Source: JAQBFJ01 sp032123435
GTDB lineage: Bacteria; Verrucomicrobiota; Kiritimatiellia; UBA8416; JAQBFJ01
DNA length: 8,849 bases
Assembly (NCBI GenBank): GCA_032123435.1
Contig: JAQBFJ010000012.1
Location: 1-8,849, forward strand
Direction: 5' to 3'
Shown here: positions 1-6,105 of the stretch, piece after piece
Layout of the letters: the number at the start of each line of letters is the position of its first letter
Position numbering within the stretch: position 1 is the stretch's first letter
The notes under the pieces: generated by a model
Seen by the model: only the letters and a program-made list of their open reading frames with translations
What the model was told of the DNA's origin: nothing
Databases searched by the model: none
Translations under genes and position numbers: made by a program

Positions 1-397
1 GAGTTATAATCGTGGTGGTGACCAGTCCGGTACGTTTCCCCTTGCCCTTGAAATATTCCAGTATGGTTTCCAGATCGCTTTTGTCGCCCGGATCAGCAAT
101 TGATATAACCCCATTATAAACATCAACACCCGTCGCCATAGCGGTGGAGCTGGCCGCGGAATCAGTTACTGACGGAGCGCTGGCGGAATCAGTTATTATC
201 ATGGCATTTGTCCATGCTTCGAAACAGAGATCTGCCCCTATGAAATAACGGCCCGCGACAACGTGTTCAAACCCCATTCCGTCGCCAATAAAAAGAATAA
301 TATTTGTTGCCGACGATGCTAAGCCATTTCGGCCAGCCAGCATAATGAAGCAGGCATATAATATACACCTGACTGTATATTTGAATCGTTCACGCAT
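1..397 (-). CDS. Alkaline phosphatase, exported (N-terminal part, cut by window edge)
   Basis: This is the first 132 or so residues of a PhoA-type alkaline phosphatase, a metal-dependent phosphomonoesterase acting outside the cytoplasm. Residues 1-10 are basic (MRERFKYTVR), a hydrophobic stretch follows at 11-21, and GLASSA at 25-30 is a plausible signal peptidase I site. NIILFIGDGMG (32-42) is the family's first metal-binding motif, with Asp39 as ligand. VTDSAASSTAMATG (77-90) holds the catalytic serine, Ser80, equivalent to Ser102 of E. coli PhoA. GLVTTTIIT closes the visible part. I chose ATG 397 because GGAG (plus-strand CTCC, 404-407) lies 6 nt upstream; ATG 409 is in frame but lacks a Shine-Dalgarno sequence. 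The remainder lies beyond position 1. A gap of about 120 nt with a candidate promoter separates it from the preceding gene, so it is probably transcribed separately. Family call secure; start fairly secure. Confidence 0.9.
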   Translation of the reverse strand, partial: MRERFKYTVRCILYACFIMLAGRNGLASSATNIILFIGDGMGFEHVVAGRYFIGADLCFEAWTNAMIITDSASAPSVTDSAASSTAMATGVDVYNGVISIADPGDKSDLETILEYFKGKGKRTGLVTTTIIT

Positions 398-422
398 ATC
401 ATTCTCCATTGGGATATAGTAT

Positions 423-451
423 ATTCTAATAGCACCACACGGAAAATGCAA
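423..451 (-). promoter_or_regulatory. Candidate sigma-70-like promoter for the phosphatase gene
   Basis: On the minus strand a TTGCAT (451-446) is followed after 17 nt by TAGAAT (428-423), which matches five of six bases of the -10 consensus. The -35 match is only three of six. The predicted start near 416 would leave a leader of about 19 nt before ATG 397, just enough for the GGAG Shine-Dalgarno. The spacing is good and the position sensible, but this rests on hand matching only. Confidence 0.3.
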
Positions 452-519
452 GGCAAATCATGGATTTCCCGTTTAACGTGTGCGGTACCAGGAAAAAATT
501 ACGGGATTATAGTGGTGCT
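431..519. repeat. Inverted repeat, 8 bp arms, in the gap before the phosphatase gene
   Basis: AGCACCAC at 431-438 is the exact reverse complement of GTGGTGCT at 512-519. The arms are 73 nt apart and bracket most of the gap between the YhcH-family gene and the phosphatase gene; the second arm touches the YhcH stop codon. The first arm sits inside the spacer of the candidate promoter at 423-451. It could be an operator pair or a long-range stem, but 8 bp at this distance may be chance. Confidence 0.25.
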
Positions 520-968
520 CAGGCGACTTTTATCTTGATCACTACCTTGTGTATCTCGTCCGGTGAAATCATAGGCATATGCGCGTCCTCCGGAAAGAAC
601 ACAACGAACTGTCCGGGCCGCATCGAAAACCATGTGTCCGGAAGATCAAGATAAAACCGAATGTCCTTTTGTTCGTCATGCAGGCCCGCAGGCTGTTCAC
701 ATGTCGAACGCGGTTTCCAGCCCATTTCCTCTGTTCCCGTCAAAACCATTTGGATGTCAATATAACTGACATGTGTTTCGAGCCGGCCTGCCTGCCTGCT
801 ACGGCCGGGCCCGCGGCTGATTGAAGCATATATCATCTCGCCGTTAATTTCATGTCTGCCCAACGCGAGTTCTCGAAGATCAGTACGTTGCAGGAACTTG
901 AACGCATCCTTGAAATTACCGGATAATGATAAATAGTGAGATGCGTTTTGAATGGTATCCAGTATCAT
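519..968 (-). CDS. YhcH/YjgK/YiaL family protein (cupin-fold, DUF386)
   Basis: The 149-residue product has the usual family length of about 150 residues and all its signature blocks: GRHEINGEMIYASI (37-50), ETHVSYIDIQMVLTG (64-78), FVVFFPEDAHMPMI (121-134) and KVVIKIKV at the C-terminus. Members are small, probably metal-binding beta-sandwich proteins. They are linked to sialic acid and other sugar catabolism in some bacteria and to biofilm control in E. coli (TabA); the reaction is not firmly established. I placed the start at ATG 968 because the family begins with a motif like MILDTI and AGGGA stands just upstream. A longer reading frame back to 1067 would overlap the preceding gene and adds residues unlike the family. 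It lies 16 nt after the stop of the PPDK-like gene and is likely cotranscribed. No sugar genes are visible nearby, so its role here is unclear. Confidence 0.88.
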   Translation of the reverse strand: MILDTIQNASHYLSLSGNFKDAFKFLQRTDLRELALGRHEINGEMIYASISRGPGRSRQAGRLETHVSYIDIQMVLTGTEEMGWKPRSTCEQPAGLHDEQKDIRFYLDLPDTWFSMRPGQFVVFFPEDAHMPMISPDEIHKVVIKIKVA

Positions 969-984
969 GGTTCCCTGTTGATTA

Positions 985-3246
985 CTATTGGACAAATCCA
1001 ATGCCGTTAGGGGTTTCCTCGTCCAGATAAACGAACAACCGGCGCCCGGCACATTCTTCAGGCACACGAATCACCTTCACAACGGACGTATACGCTTTTC
1101 GGTCTGGCACCAGGTCTGGAAGATAATTCTTTGCTTTCGCGAAGAACTGGGAATTAAAAGTCACGCCATCCTCATCCGGATAAAGGGGAAGCGGAATAAT
1201 GCCAGCTTCCACGAGATCCTGGAAAAAATGGGTTCCATAACTTACTTCCGGGGTGACACCGTCCTTTTCGCGCGCTATTTCGATCAACATGCGTGTCTTA
1301 TTGATATCGTTGTATTTAACAGGAACACCCAGATCCATATTGGAACTACCCCAGCGTCCAGGGCCCATGAGTATAAAACTGTGTTTCTTCAGTTCGGCAT
1401 TTATCCGGCCGACGATTCGGGACACTTCATTTTTTTCTTCCGAAGCCGCCAACGCCTCGTAAGCATTTTCGTCCACGTACACAATAGTCTGAATATCCTT
1501 TACGATGGCATTGGTAAACCCTCGTTTGGCGGTAAAAATAATATTTTCCTCAGGCATTCCGCTGGGTATGACTACTCCTTCCGCAATATCTATTGGCTGG
1601 GAAAGGTGGCGGCATTGGACTATATACAATTTGCCGCCGTGATAAACAAATTCCATGTCCACGGGTGCTTCGCAAGCGTCTTCCACTTTCTTGAGCACTG
1701 TTTTCATCAGTTGGGTAAATTTCCTGTTTTTCAGCATTTCATCTAATGTTATGGCGCATTTGCCGAGTTCAAGCTTGTCAGGAAAAAGCAATGGCGCCTT
1801 CAGCACTCCGTCTTCAGCGATTGAAATAATGCCGCGCAGATCAATTTTATGGCCTTCGGCGGTAATTGTATTTACCAGGTCAACAAAATGATGAGTCTCG
1901 ATCTGTCGTGTTTCAAGATTCAGCACATCCACATAGCGCTGTGAATACTTGATCTGTTCACCAACAGTTGATTCAGGCCGAAGTGTAGGTGCTGAAAGAG
2001 AAACCATTCTGGGATAGTCATCTCCGACCCGTTCTACCGCGCGCGTGCCAAGCCCGAACACCATGCGCAGCATTCCGTCTTCTTTCTTTATTCGTTTGCT
2101 CCAGCAGTATATGTTCTTCGAAAACCCAACCATTGACACTGCCGGGAAAAAGTATTTTCCATACTGGGATCCAACAACCTTTTGTATCAGAATGGCCATG
2201 CGTTCGTTATAATCCAGCAGATTATTATCACGGCGGTATTCAATGGCCTGGGCGCTGTATAAGCTTAAATAAACCTCTTTTAATCCCATCACAAATTCGT
2301 CAAACCGATCCTGAAAAGAGCCCTGATTGGGAATGAAGATGGAATCATATTTACCGCAAAAGGAATGGCCCGCACTGTCTTCCAGATAACTTGATGACCG
2401 CAAGATCAGAGGACTGTTTTCCGTTTTCTCAAGAATTTGTTTGAATTTATCTTTTATTTCATCGGTAAATTTGCTCTCCAGGAACCGTTCGCGAAGCGTT
2501 TCACGCACCGCCTGCATGGATTTACCGTCCAAATATTTTAGCGTATGACAATCCTGTAGATTGTTATTATTCAGGAACTCGGAAGCAATGCTCGATTTCA
2601 GAAAATACGATTCCGTCTCTTCAATCGATTCGGCAAGCTCAGGATCAACAGGTTCAAGTGTCGGCCTCAGCACCCTGTTTGCAAGAATCACCCCGGCCGT
2701 CTTTCCACCTACCAGGCCCGGCTGTGAAATAGAACCTACGGATCGGCTGAGAACAAGGGCCACATCCCGCATGTTAACGTGATTCTTGGCCACGCGGATG
2801 TAAGCTTGATGATCACTGATGAAACGGCTGATAAGATCAACCCTGATTCCCAGTGTTACCGTCGGTGAAACATGAAAACGGCCAATTGGAATTTCGCAGA
2901 ATTCATCAAGCAGTTTTCTTGTGCTTTCAGTATCAGCAACAATAACGTTCAGACATTCCAATATACGCCGTGCAAGTTGTTCCTTACGGGCAAGATTGAT
3001 ATACTCAATCACATCCTGATAATCAATTTTTTCCAGGAATATCGAAAAGAGTTGAGCGTTGTAATACTTATCAGATTCCTCTTTCTCGCCATTTTCCGCG
3101 GCCAGACGGCCGGCTCGTTCACGCTCTTCAACCTTATCCCAGCATCCATTCTCGCGCAGAACCCGCTCGAATACCTGCAAAATCATCCCGTGCGCGTGAT
3201 TCTGCGCTATGATTTTTTGATACAGAATATGGTCTTTCACGTTCAT
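985..3246 (-). CDS. PEP/pyruvate-binding (PPDK N-terminal domain) protein, stand-alone type
   Basis: This 753-residue protein carries the ATP-binding module of pyruvate phosphate dikinase and PEP synthase (PF01326 type). Visible motifs are GGKTAG (180-185), LRSSSYLEDS (282-291) with the nucleotide-binding Arg and the Glu-Asp pair, FCGKYDS (296-302), MAILIQKVV (350-358), VFGLGTRAV (396-404) and DMEFVYHGGKLYIVQCR (530-546). Residues 1-160 form a mostly charged, helical-looking N-terminal extension. After 550 there is no phosphohistidine swivelling domain and no C-terminal PEP/pyruvate barrel. A different segment follows, with ILMGPGRWGSSNMDLG (625-640) and SYGTHFFQDLVEAG (669-682). I recall similar uncharacterised proteins in Desulfobacterota and PVC bacteria. 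It could transfer phosphate with a separate His-domain partner, as phenylphosphate synthase does with split subunits, or be regulatory. The gene follows the second dehydrogenase by 16 nt. Its AT-rich leader has no clear Shine-Dalgarno, and an in-frame stop 12 nt upstream excludes an earlier start. Domain call sure; function unknown. Confidence 0.9.
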   Translation of the reverse strand: MNVKDHILYQKIIAQNHAHGMILQVFERVLRENGCWDKVEERERAGRLAAENGEKEESDKYYNAQLFSIFLEKIDYQDVIEYINLARKEQLARRILECLNVIVADTESTRKLLDEFCEIPIGRFHVSPTVTLGIRVDLISRFISDHQAYIRVAKNHVNMRDVALVLSRSVGSISQPGLVGGKTAGVILANRVLRPTLEPVDPELAESIEETESYFLKSSIASEFLNNNNLQDCHTLKYLDGKSMQAVRETLRERFLESKFTDEIKDKFKQILEKTENSPLILRSSSYLEDSAGHSFCGKYDSIFIPNQGSFQDRFDEFVMGLKEVYLSLYSAQAIEYRRDNNLLDYNERMAILIQKVVGSQYGKYFFPAVSMVGFSKNIYCWSKRIKKEDGMLRMVFGLGTRAVERVGDDYPRMVSLSAPTLRPESTVGEQIKYSQRYVDVLNLETRQIETHHFVDLVNTITAEGHKIDLRGIISIAEDGVLKAPLLFPDKLELGKCAITLDEMLKNRKFTQLMKTVLKKVEDACEAPVDMEFVYHGGKLYIVQCRHLSQPIDIAEGVVIPSGMPEENIIFTAKRGFTNAIVKDIQTIVYVDENAYEALAASEEKNEVSRIVGRINAELKKHSFILMGPGRWGSSNMDLGVPVKYNDINKTRMLIEIAREKDGVTPEVSYGTHFFQDLVEAGIIPLPLYPDEDGVTFNSQFFAKAKNYLPDLVPDRKAYTSVVKVIRVPEECAGRRLFVYLDEETPNGIGFVQ

Positions 3247-3262
3247 TAAACTATATTATGAT

Positions 3263-4510
3263 TTAAACCCAGCCACGCAAACGGCATGCCTCTGCCACAC
3301 GCACAACGCTGATCATATACGCGGCTGTTCTCATTTTAACATTTCGTTTTTTATGCATTTCATACACCGAATCAAAAGCACGCGTCATTTTCTCTTCAAG
3401 ACACTTGTGCACTTCTTCCAGTGTCCAATAGAAGTTATAGGTGTTCTGCACCTGTTCGAAATATGATACAGTTACACCGCCCGCGTTTGCCAGAAAGTCT
3501 GGGATAACAAATACATTTTTCTTCCAGAGAATCTCGTCCGCTTCCGGTGTCGTCGGACCATTAGCCAGCTCACAGATGATCTTTGCCTTGATATTGGAAG
3601 CGTTATCTTTTGTTATAACGTTTTCCAGCGCGCTCGGGAAAAGCACAGTAACATCAAGTTCCAGTATCTTCTGATTGCTGATCGACTCGGCATCAGGAAA
3701 ACCAACAACCGTACCTTCGCGTAATTTATATTCGACCAGCGTCTTGGCATCTATGCCTTTGGGATTGTAAACGCCGCCTCTTGAATCGCTGGCAGCAACC
3801 AGTTCCAATCCGAGAAGACTGCTCCCAAGCAGTGCGGCAAACTGGCCGGCATTGCCGAATCCCTGCACTGCCATTGTCTGACCTGCGAGTTTTATATTAA
3901 GAACTTCACCAGCCTTGCGGGTAACAATCATTCCGCCGCGCGCTGTTGCGTCATCACGACCCTGACTGCCGCCTATTGGAATGGGTTTGCCTGTAATCAT
4001 GCCCGGATGATGATGACGTACGATAGTCTCATATTCATCCATCATCCATGCCATAATCTGGGGAGTAGTATAAACATCCGGAGCGGGTACATCCTTGGTG
4101 TTACCGAAAATATCGGCAAAAGCACGGATATAAGCGCGTGCAAGCCGTTCCTTTTCACCCTCCGAAAGTTCCTTGGGATTACATATAATGCCGCCCTTAC
4201 CGCCGCCAAGCGGAATATCCACAATAGCGCATTTCCATGTCATCCACGCCGAAAGCGCGCGTATTGTGTCTATTGTTTCCTGCACATGCCAGCGTAAACC
4301 ACCCTTGGCGGGACCACGCGCCATATTATATTCCACGCGAAAAGCCTGAAAAATCTGAGTGGATCCATCATCCATCTTTACCGGCAGACGAGCCGAAAAT
4401 TCTTTCTGAGGCCAACGCAATAGTTCATGCATTGCCGAATCCAATCCAAGTATACCTGCCGCCTCGTCTAACTGCTGTTGTGAAACAGCAAATGGGTTAT
4501 AACCTTTCAT
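3263..4510 (-). CDS. gdhA: Glu/Leu/Phe/Val dehydrogenase, copy A (downstream copy)
   Basis: The 415-residue product is a hexameric-type glutamate dehydrogenase, which interconverts glutamate with 2-oxoglutarate and ammonia using NAD(P); related enzymes use Leu, Phe or Val. The substrate-site lysines appear as Lys69 in GPAKGG, Lys93 in TWKCA and catalytic Lys105 in LGGGKGG. Their spacing equals Lys89/113/125 of the Clostridium symbiosum enzyme, and Asp145 in PAPD matches its catalytic Asp165. The dinucleotide fold is marked by QGFGNAG (216-222). After the second strand of that fold comes AASDSRGGVYNP (239-250), close to the SDSRGG/SDSKGG type I recall from Thermotoga and Pyrococcus enzymes of dual or NADP-tolerant cofactor use (inference). 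AAGGA lies 10 nt before ATG 4510. The gene follows its paralogue by 56 nt with no terminator and precedes the PPDK-like gene by 16 nt, consistent with one operon. The true amino acid substrate cannot be read with certainty. Confidence 0.95.
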   Translation of the reverse strand: MKGYNPFAVSQQQLDEAAGILGLDSAMHELLRWPQKEFSARLPVKMDDGSTQIFQAFRVEYNMARGPAKGGLRWHVQETIDTIRALSAWMTWKCAIVDIPLGGGKGGIICNPKELSEGEKERLARAYIRAFADIFGNTKDVPAPDVYTTPQIMAWMMDEYETIVRHHHPGMITGKPIPIGGSQGRDDATARGGMIVTRKAGEVLNIKLAGQTMAVQGFGNAGQFAALLGSSLLGLELVAASDSRGGVYNPKGIDAKTLVEYKLREGTVVGFPDAESISNQKILELDVTVLFPSALENVITKDNASNIKAKIICELANGPTTPEADEILWKKNVFVIPDFLANAGGVTVSYFEQVQNTYNFYWTLEEVHKCLEEKMTRAFDSVYEMHKKRNVKMRTAAYMISVVRVAEACRLRGWV

Positions 4511-4566
4511 CTTTATTGTATCCTTTCCTTATTTTTTATGATTCTTGCCACTTTCTCTAAATAACT

Positions 4567-5814
4567 TTAAATCCAACCGCGCAGGCGACACGCTTCCGCT
4601 ACACGTACAACACTTATCAAATAAGCGGCTGATCTGACATTTATCTTGCGAGCCTGGCATATTTTATACACTTCACTGAAAGCATGCATCATTTTCTCTT
4701 CAAGCCTTTTGTGCAGTTCATCCACTGTCCAGTAAAAATTATAGGCATTCTGCACCTGTTCGAAATATGATACCGTTACACCGCCGGCGTTTGCCAGAAA
4801 GTCAGGGATAACAAATACATTTTTCTTCCATAGAATTTCGTCCGCTTCCGGTGTTGTCGGGCCATTGGCCATCTCTAGTATTATTTTAGCCTTAACATTG
4901 CTGGCATTATCGGCGGTAATAACATTTTCCAGCGCCGCAGGTGTTAAGACTTCCACATCAAGCCCGAAAATATCCTCGTTATCTATCGGTTCAGTATCCG
5001 GCAGTCCAACCACAGATCCTGTTTTATCCCAATGTTCAGCCAGAAGCCGCATACTGATACCGTTTTTATTGTAGATTGCGCCATATTCATCGCCAACAGC
5101 CACTGTTTTCATTCCAAGCATTTCTTCCGCCAGCAGGCCGGAGAACCGGCCGACATTACCAAACCCCTGCAAAGCCATTGTCTTTCCGGCTAATTGCAGT
5201 CCCAGCACCTTTGCCGCTTCGCGCAATACGATCATTCCGCCGCGTGCCGTTGCGTCCAGACGTCCTTCACTGCCGCCCAACGGCAGCGGCTTGCCTGTAA
5301 TAACACCTGGTTTATGTTCGCGCGCGATTATTTCATATTCATCCAGCATCCACGCCATGATTTGAGGCGTGGTATGAACATCAGGTGCAGGTACATCCCT
5401 GTTGGGCCCTATAGCATCTGCAAAAGCACGGATATAAGCGCGCGCAAGCCGTTCCTTTTCACCCGCCGAAAGTTCCTTGGGATTACATATGATGCCGCCC
5501 TTTCCGCCGCCAAGCGGAATATCCACAATAGCGCATTTCCATGTCATCCATGCCGCGAGCGCGCGCACAGTATCTATTGTCTCGTTCGGATGCCAGCGCA
5601 CACCGCCTTTTGCGGGACCACGCGCTGTATTGTACTGAACCCGGAATGCCTCAAACATCCGCACCGATCCATCATCCATTTTTACCGGCAGACGCGCCGC
5701 GAATTCTCTTTGCGGCCAGCGCAGGAATTCGTGCGTGACCTTATCCAGACCGGCAAGCTCTGCAACTTCATCCAACTGAGATTGCGTAATAGAAAACATG
5801 TTTCGTAAAATCAA
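4567..5814 (-). CDS. gdhA: Glu/Leu/Phe/Val dehydrogenase, copy B (upstream copy, TTG start)
   Basis: This paralogue of the following gene catalyses the same class of oxidative deamination. It keeps Lys69, Lys93, Lys105 and Asp145 at identical positions, and QGFGNVG (216-222) marks the dinucleotide fold. Its cofactor segment differs: VAVGDEYGAIYN (238-249), where the Glu after Asp242 replaces Ser and would favour NAD over NADP (inference). I start it at TTG 5814: AAGGAG (5829-5824) lies 9 nt upstream, whereas ATG 5799 is 24 nt from it. With the TTG the first residues, M-I-L-R-N-M-F-S, align in register with M-K-G-Y-N-P-F-A of copy A, giving two 415-residue proteins. A longer frame to ATG 5952 adds a basic, non-homologous stretch that runs across the leader repeats and is unlikely. 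It is the first gene after the structured 290-nt leader, so it probably opens the dehydrogenase transcription unit. Confidence 0.93.
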   Translation of the reverse strand: MILRNMFSITQSQLDEVAELAGLDKVTHEFLRWPQREFAARLPVKMDDGSVRMFEAFRVQYNTARGPAKGGVRWHPNETIDTVRALAAWMTWKCAIVDIPLGGGKGGIICNPKELSAGEKERLARAYIRAFADAIGPNRDVPAPDVHTTPQIMAWMLDEYEIIAREHKPGVITGKPLPLGGSEGRLDATARGGMIVLREAAKVLGLQLAGKTMALQGFGNVGRFSGLLAEEMLGMKTVAVGDEYGAIYNKNGISMRLLAEHWDKTGSVVGLPDTEPIDNEDIFGLDVEVLTPAALENVITADNASNVKAKIILEMANGPTTPEADEILWKKNVFVIPDFLANAGGVTVSYFEQVQNAYNFYWTVDELHKRLEEKMMHAFSEVYKICQARKINVRSAAYLISVVRVAEACRLRGWI

Positions 5815-5823
5815 GAAATATGG

Positions 5824-5829
5824 CTCCTT
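5824..5829 (-). promoter_or_regulatory. Shine-Dalgarno that fixes the TTG start of dehydrogenase copy B
   Basis: The minus strand reads AAGGAG, then 9 nt, then TTG (5814-5812). The next in-frame ATG (5799) is 24 nt away, too far for initiation from this site. Alignment of the N-terminus with copy A independently supports the TTG. Confidence 0.75.
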
Positions 5830-5857
5830 CTTTTTCGCTTCAGCAAAAACAACGTGC

Positions 5858-5886
5858 ACAATAAACATAAAGCCTGTTCTTATCAA
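5858..5886 (-). promoter_or_regulatory. Candidate sigma-70-like promoter for the dehydrogenase operon
   Basis: Minus-strand TTGATA (5886-5881, five of six to consensus) is followed after exactly 17 nt by TATTGT (5863-5858, four of six). A start near 5851 would give a leader of about 37 nt containing the AAGGAG site. If this promoter is real, the inverted repeats at 5912-5991 lie upstream of it, where an activator would bind, rather than in the transcript. Confidence 0.4.
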
Positions 5887-5911
5887 CCATGTTCTTTTTC
5901 GCCTCCGTTTG

Positions 5912-5991
5912 AATGTTGCATGAGTCCGTATTTGCCTGTTTTGGGAGCCCAAACACAGTTTGCAGTCAACTGCAATTATTCATGCAACATT
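5912..5991 (-). promoter_or_regulatory. Nested inverted repeats able to fold as a three-way junction (cis-regulatory RNA or operator array)
   Basis: A perfect 12-bp outer stem is formed by AATGTTGCATGA (5912-5923) and TCATGCAACATT (5980-5991). Inside it are two further inverted repeats, one nucleotide apart. The first spans 5936-5958: CTGT and TTTGGG pair with CCCAAA and ACAG, with one bulged base at 5954. The second, TTGCAGT-CA-ACTGCAA, spans 5960-5975. As RNA this is a compact three-way junction with joining segments of 12, 1 and 4 nt. As DNA the two inner palindromes are centred 21 bp apart, two helical turns, as for paired regulator sites. No U-tract follows on the minus strand, so it is not an ordinary terminator for the upstream gene. 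GGAGG (5906-5902) lies just downstream of the outer stem. I do not recognise a known riboswitch class. Confidence 0.6.
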
Positions 5992-6001
5992 TTGACTATG
6001 G

Positions 6002-6023
6002 CCAACAATATGGATATTATTGG
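6002..6023 (-). repeat. Stem-loop in the dehydrogenase leader
   Basis: CCAACAATA (6002-6010) and TATTATTGG (6015-6023) flank a TGGA tetraloop. In minus-strand RNA all nine positions pair, one as U:G. The stem is AT-rich and has no U-tract after it. It lies 10 nt beyond the outer stem of the three-way junction, on the 5' side for a minus-strand transcript, and may belong to the same structured leader. Confidence 0.4.
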
Positions 6024-6054
6024 TTATTTCCGGTAGTATTTTGCTGTTCTACTG

Positions 6055-6083
6055 AAAATATCAGGAGTTATCGTTGCCGTCAG
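6055..6083 (-). promoter_or_regulatory. Weak alternative promoter upstream of the structured leader
   Basis: Minus-strand CTGACG (6083-6078) is followed after 17 nt by TATTTT (6060-6055), each four of six to the sigma-70 consensus. A transcript starting near 6048 would contain both the hairpin at 6002-6023 and the three-way junction, making them a true 5' leader. The match is marginal. Confidence 0.2.
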
Positions 6084-6105
6084 AAAATAACGGCGCGAAA
6101 ATACA

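Larger units (their letters stand above)
3263..5814 (-). repeat. Tandem duplication of a dehydrogenase gene (two copies, 1304 bp offset)
   Basis: The units 3263-4510 and 4567-5814 align without a single gap over 415 codons. By hand count about 294 of 415 residues are identical. Conservation is uneven: about 76% over residues 1-200, about 44% over 221-290, and 41 of 41 over residues 316-356. In that last block (3443-3565 against 4747-4869) I count about nine nucleotide differences in 123, so synonymous sites are also largely shared. This pattern suggests duplication followed by local gene conversion, or a divergent coenzyme-binding segment between homogenised flanks. Confidence 0.9.

Noticed and set aside
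506..511. Exact TATAAT on the minus strand just after the YhcH-family gene, considered as a -10 box
   Set aside because: The hexamer 17 nt upstream (GATAAA) is a poor -35 and the resulting leader would be over 100 nt; the pair at 423-451 is better placed.
969..1067. Longer start for the YhcH-family protein at ATG 1067
   Set aside because: It would overlap the end of the PPDK-like gene by more than 80 nt and adds residues not found in the family; ATG 968 has AGGGA just upstream.
988..1746. Plus-strand open frame of 252 codons, and other plus-strand frames throughout
   Set aside because: They lie opposite well-supported minus-strand genes, show no recognisable motifs and carry no consistent ribosome sites.
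5815..5952. N-terminal extension of dehydrogenase copy B from ATG 5952
   Set aside because: The extra residues are basic and unlike copy A or the family, the frame crosses the inverted repeats, and a better ribosome site exists at TTG 5814.
6076..6094. Hairpin GCCGT/ACGGC just after the CoA-transferase stop, considered as a terminator
   Set aside because: The stem is only 5 bp with a 9-nt loop and no U-tract follows on the minus strand.
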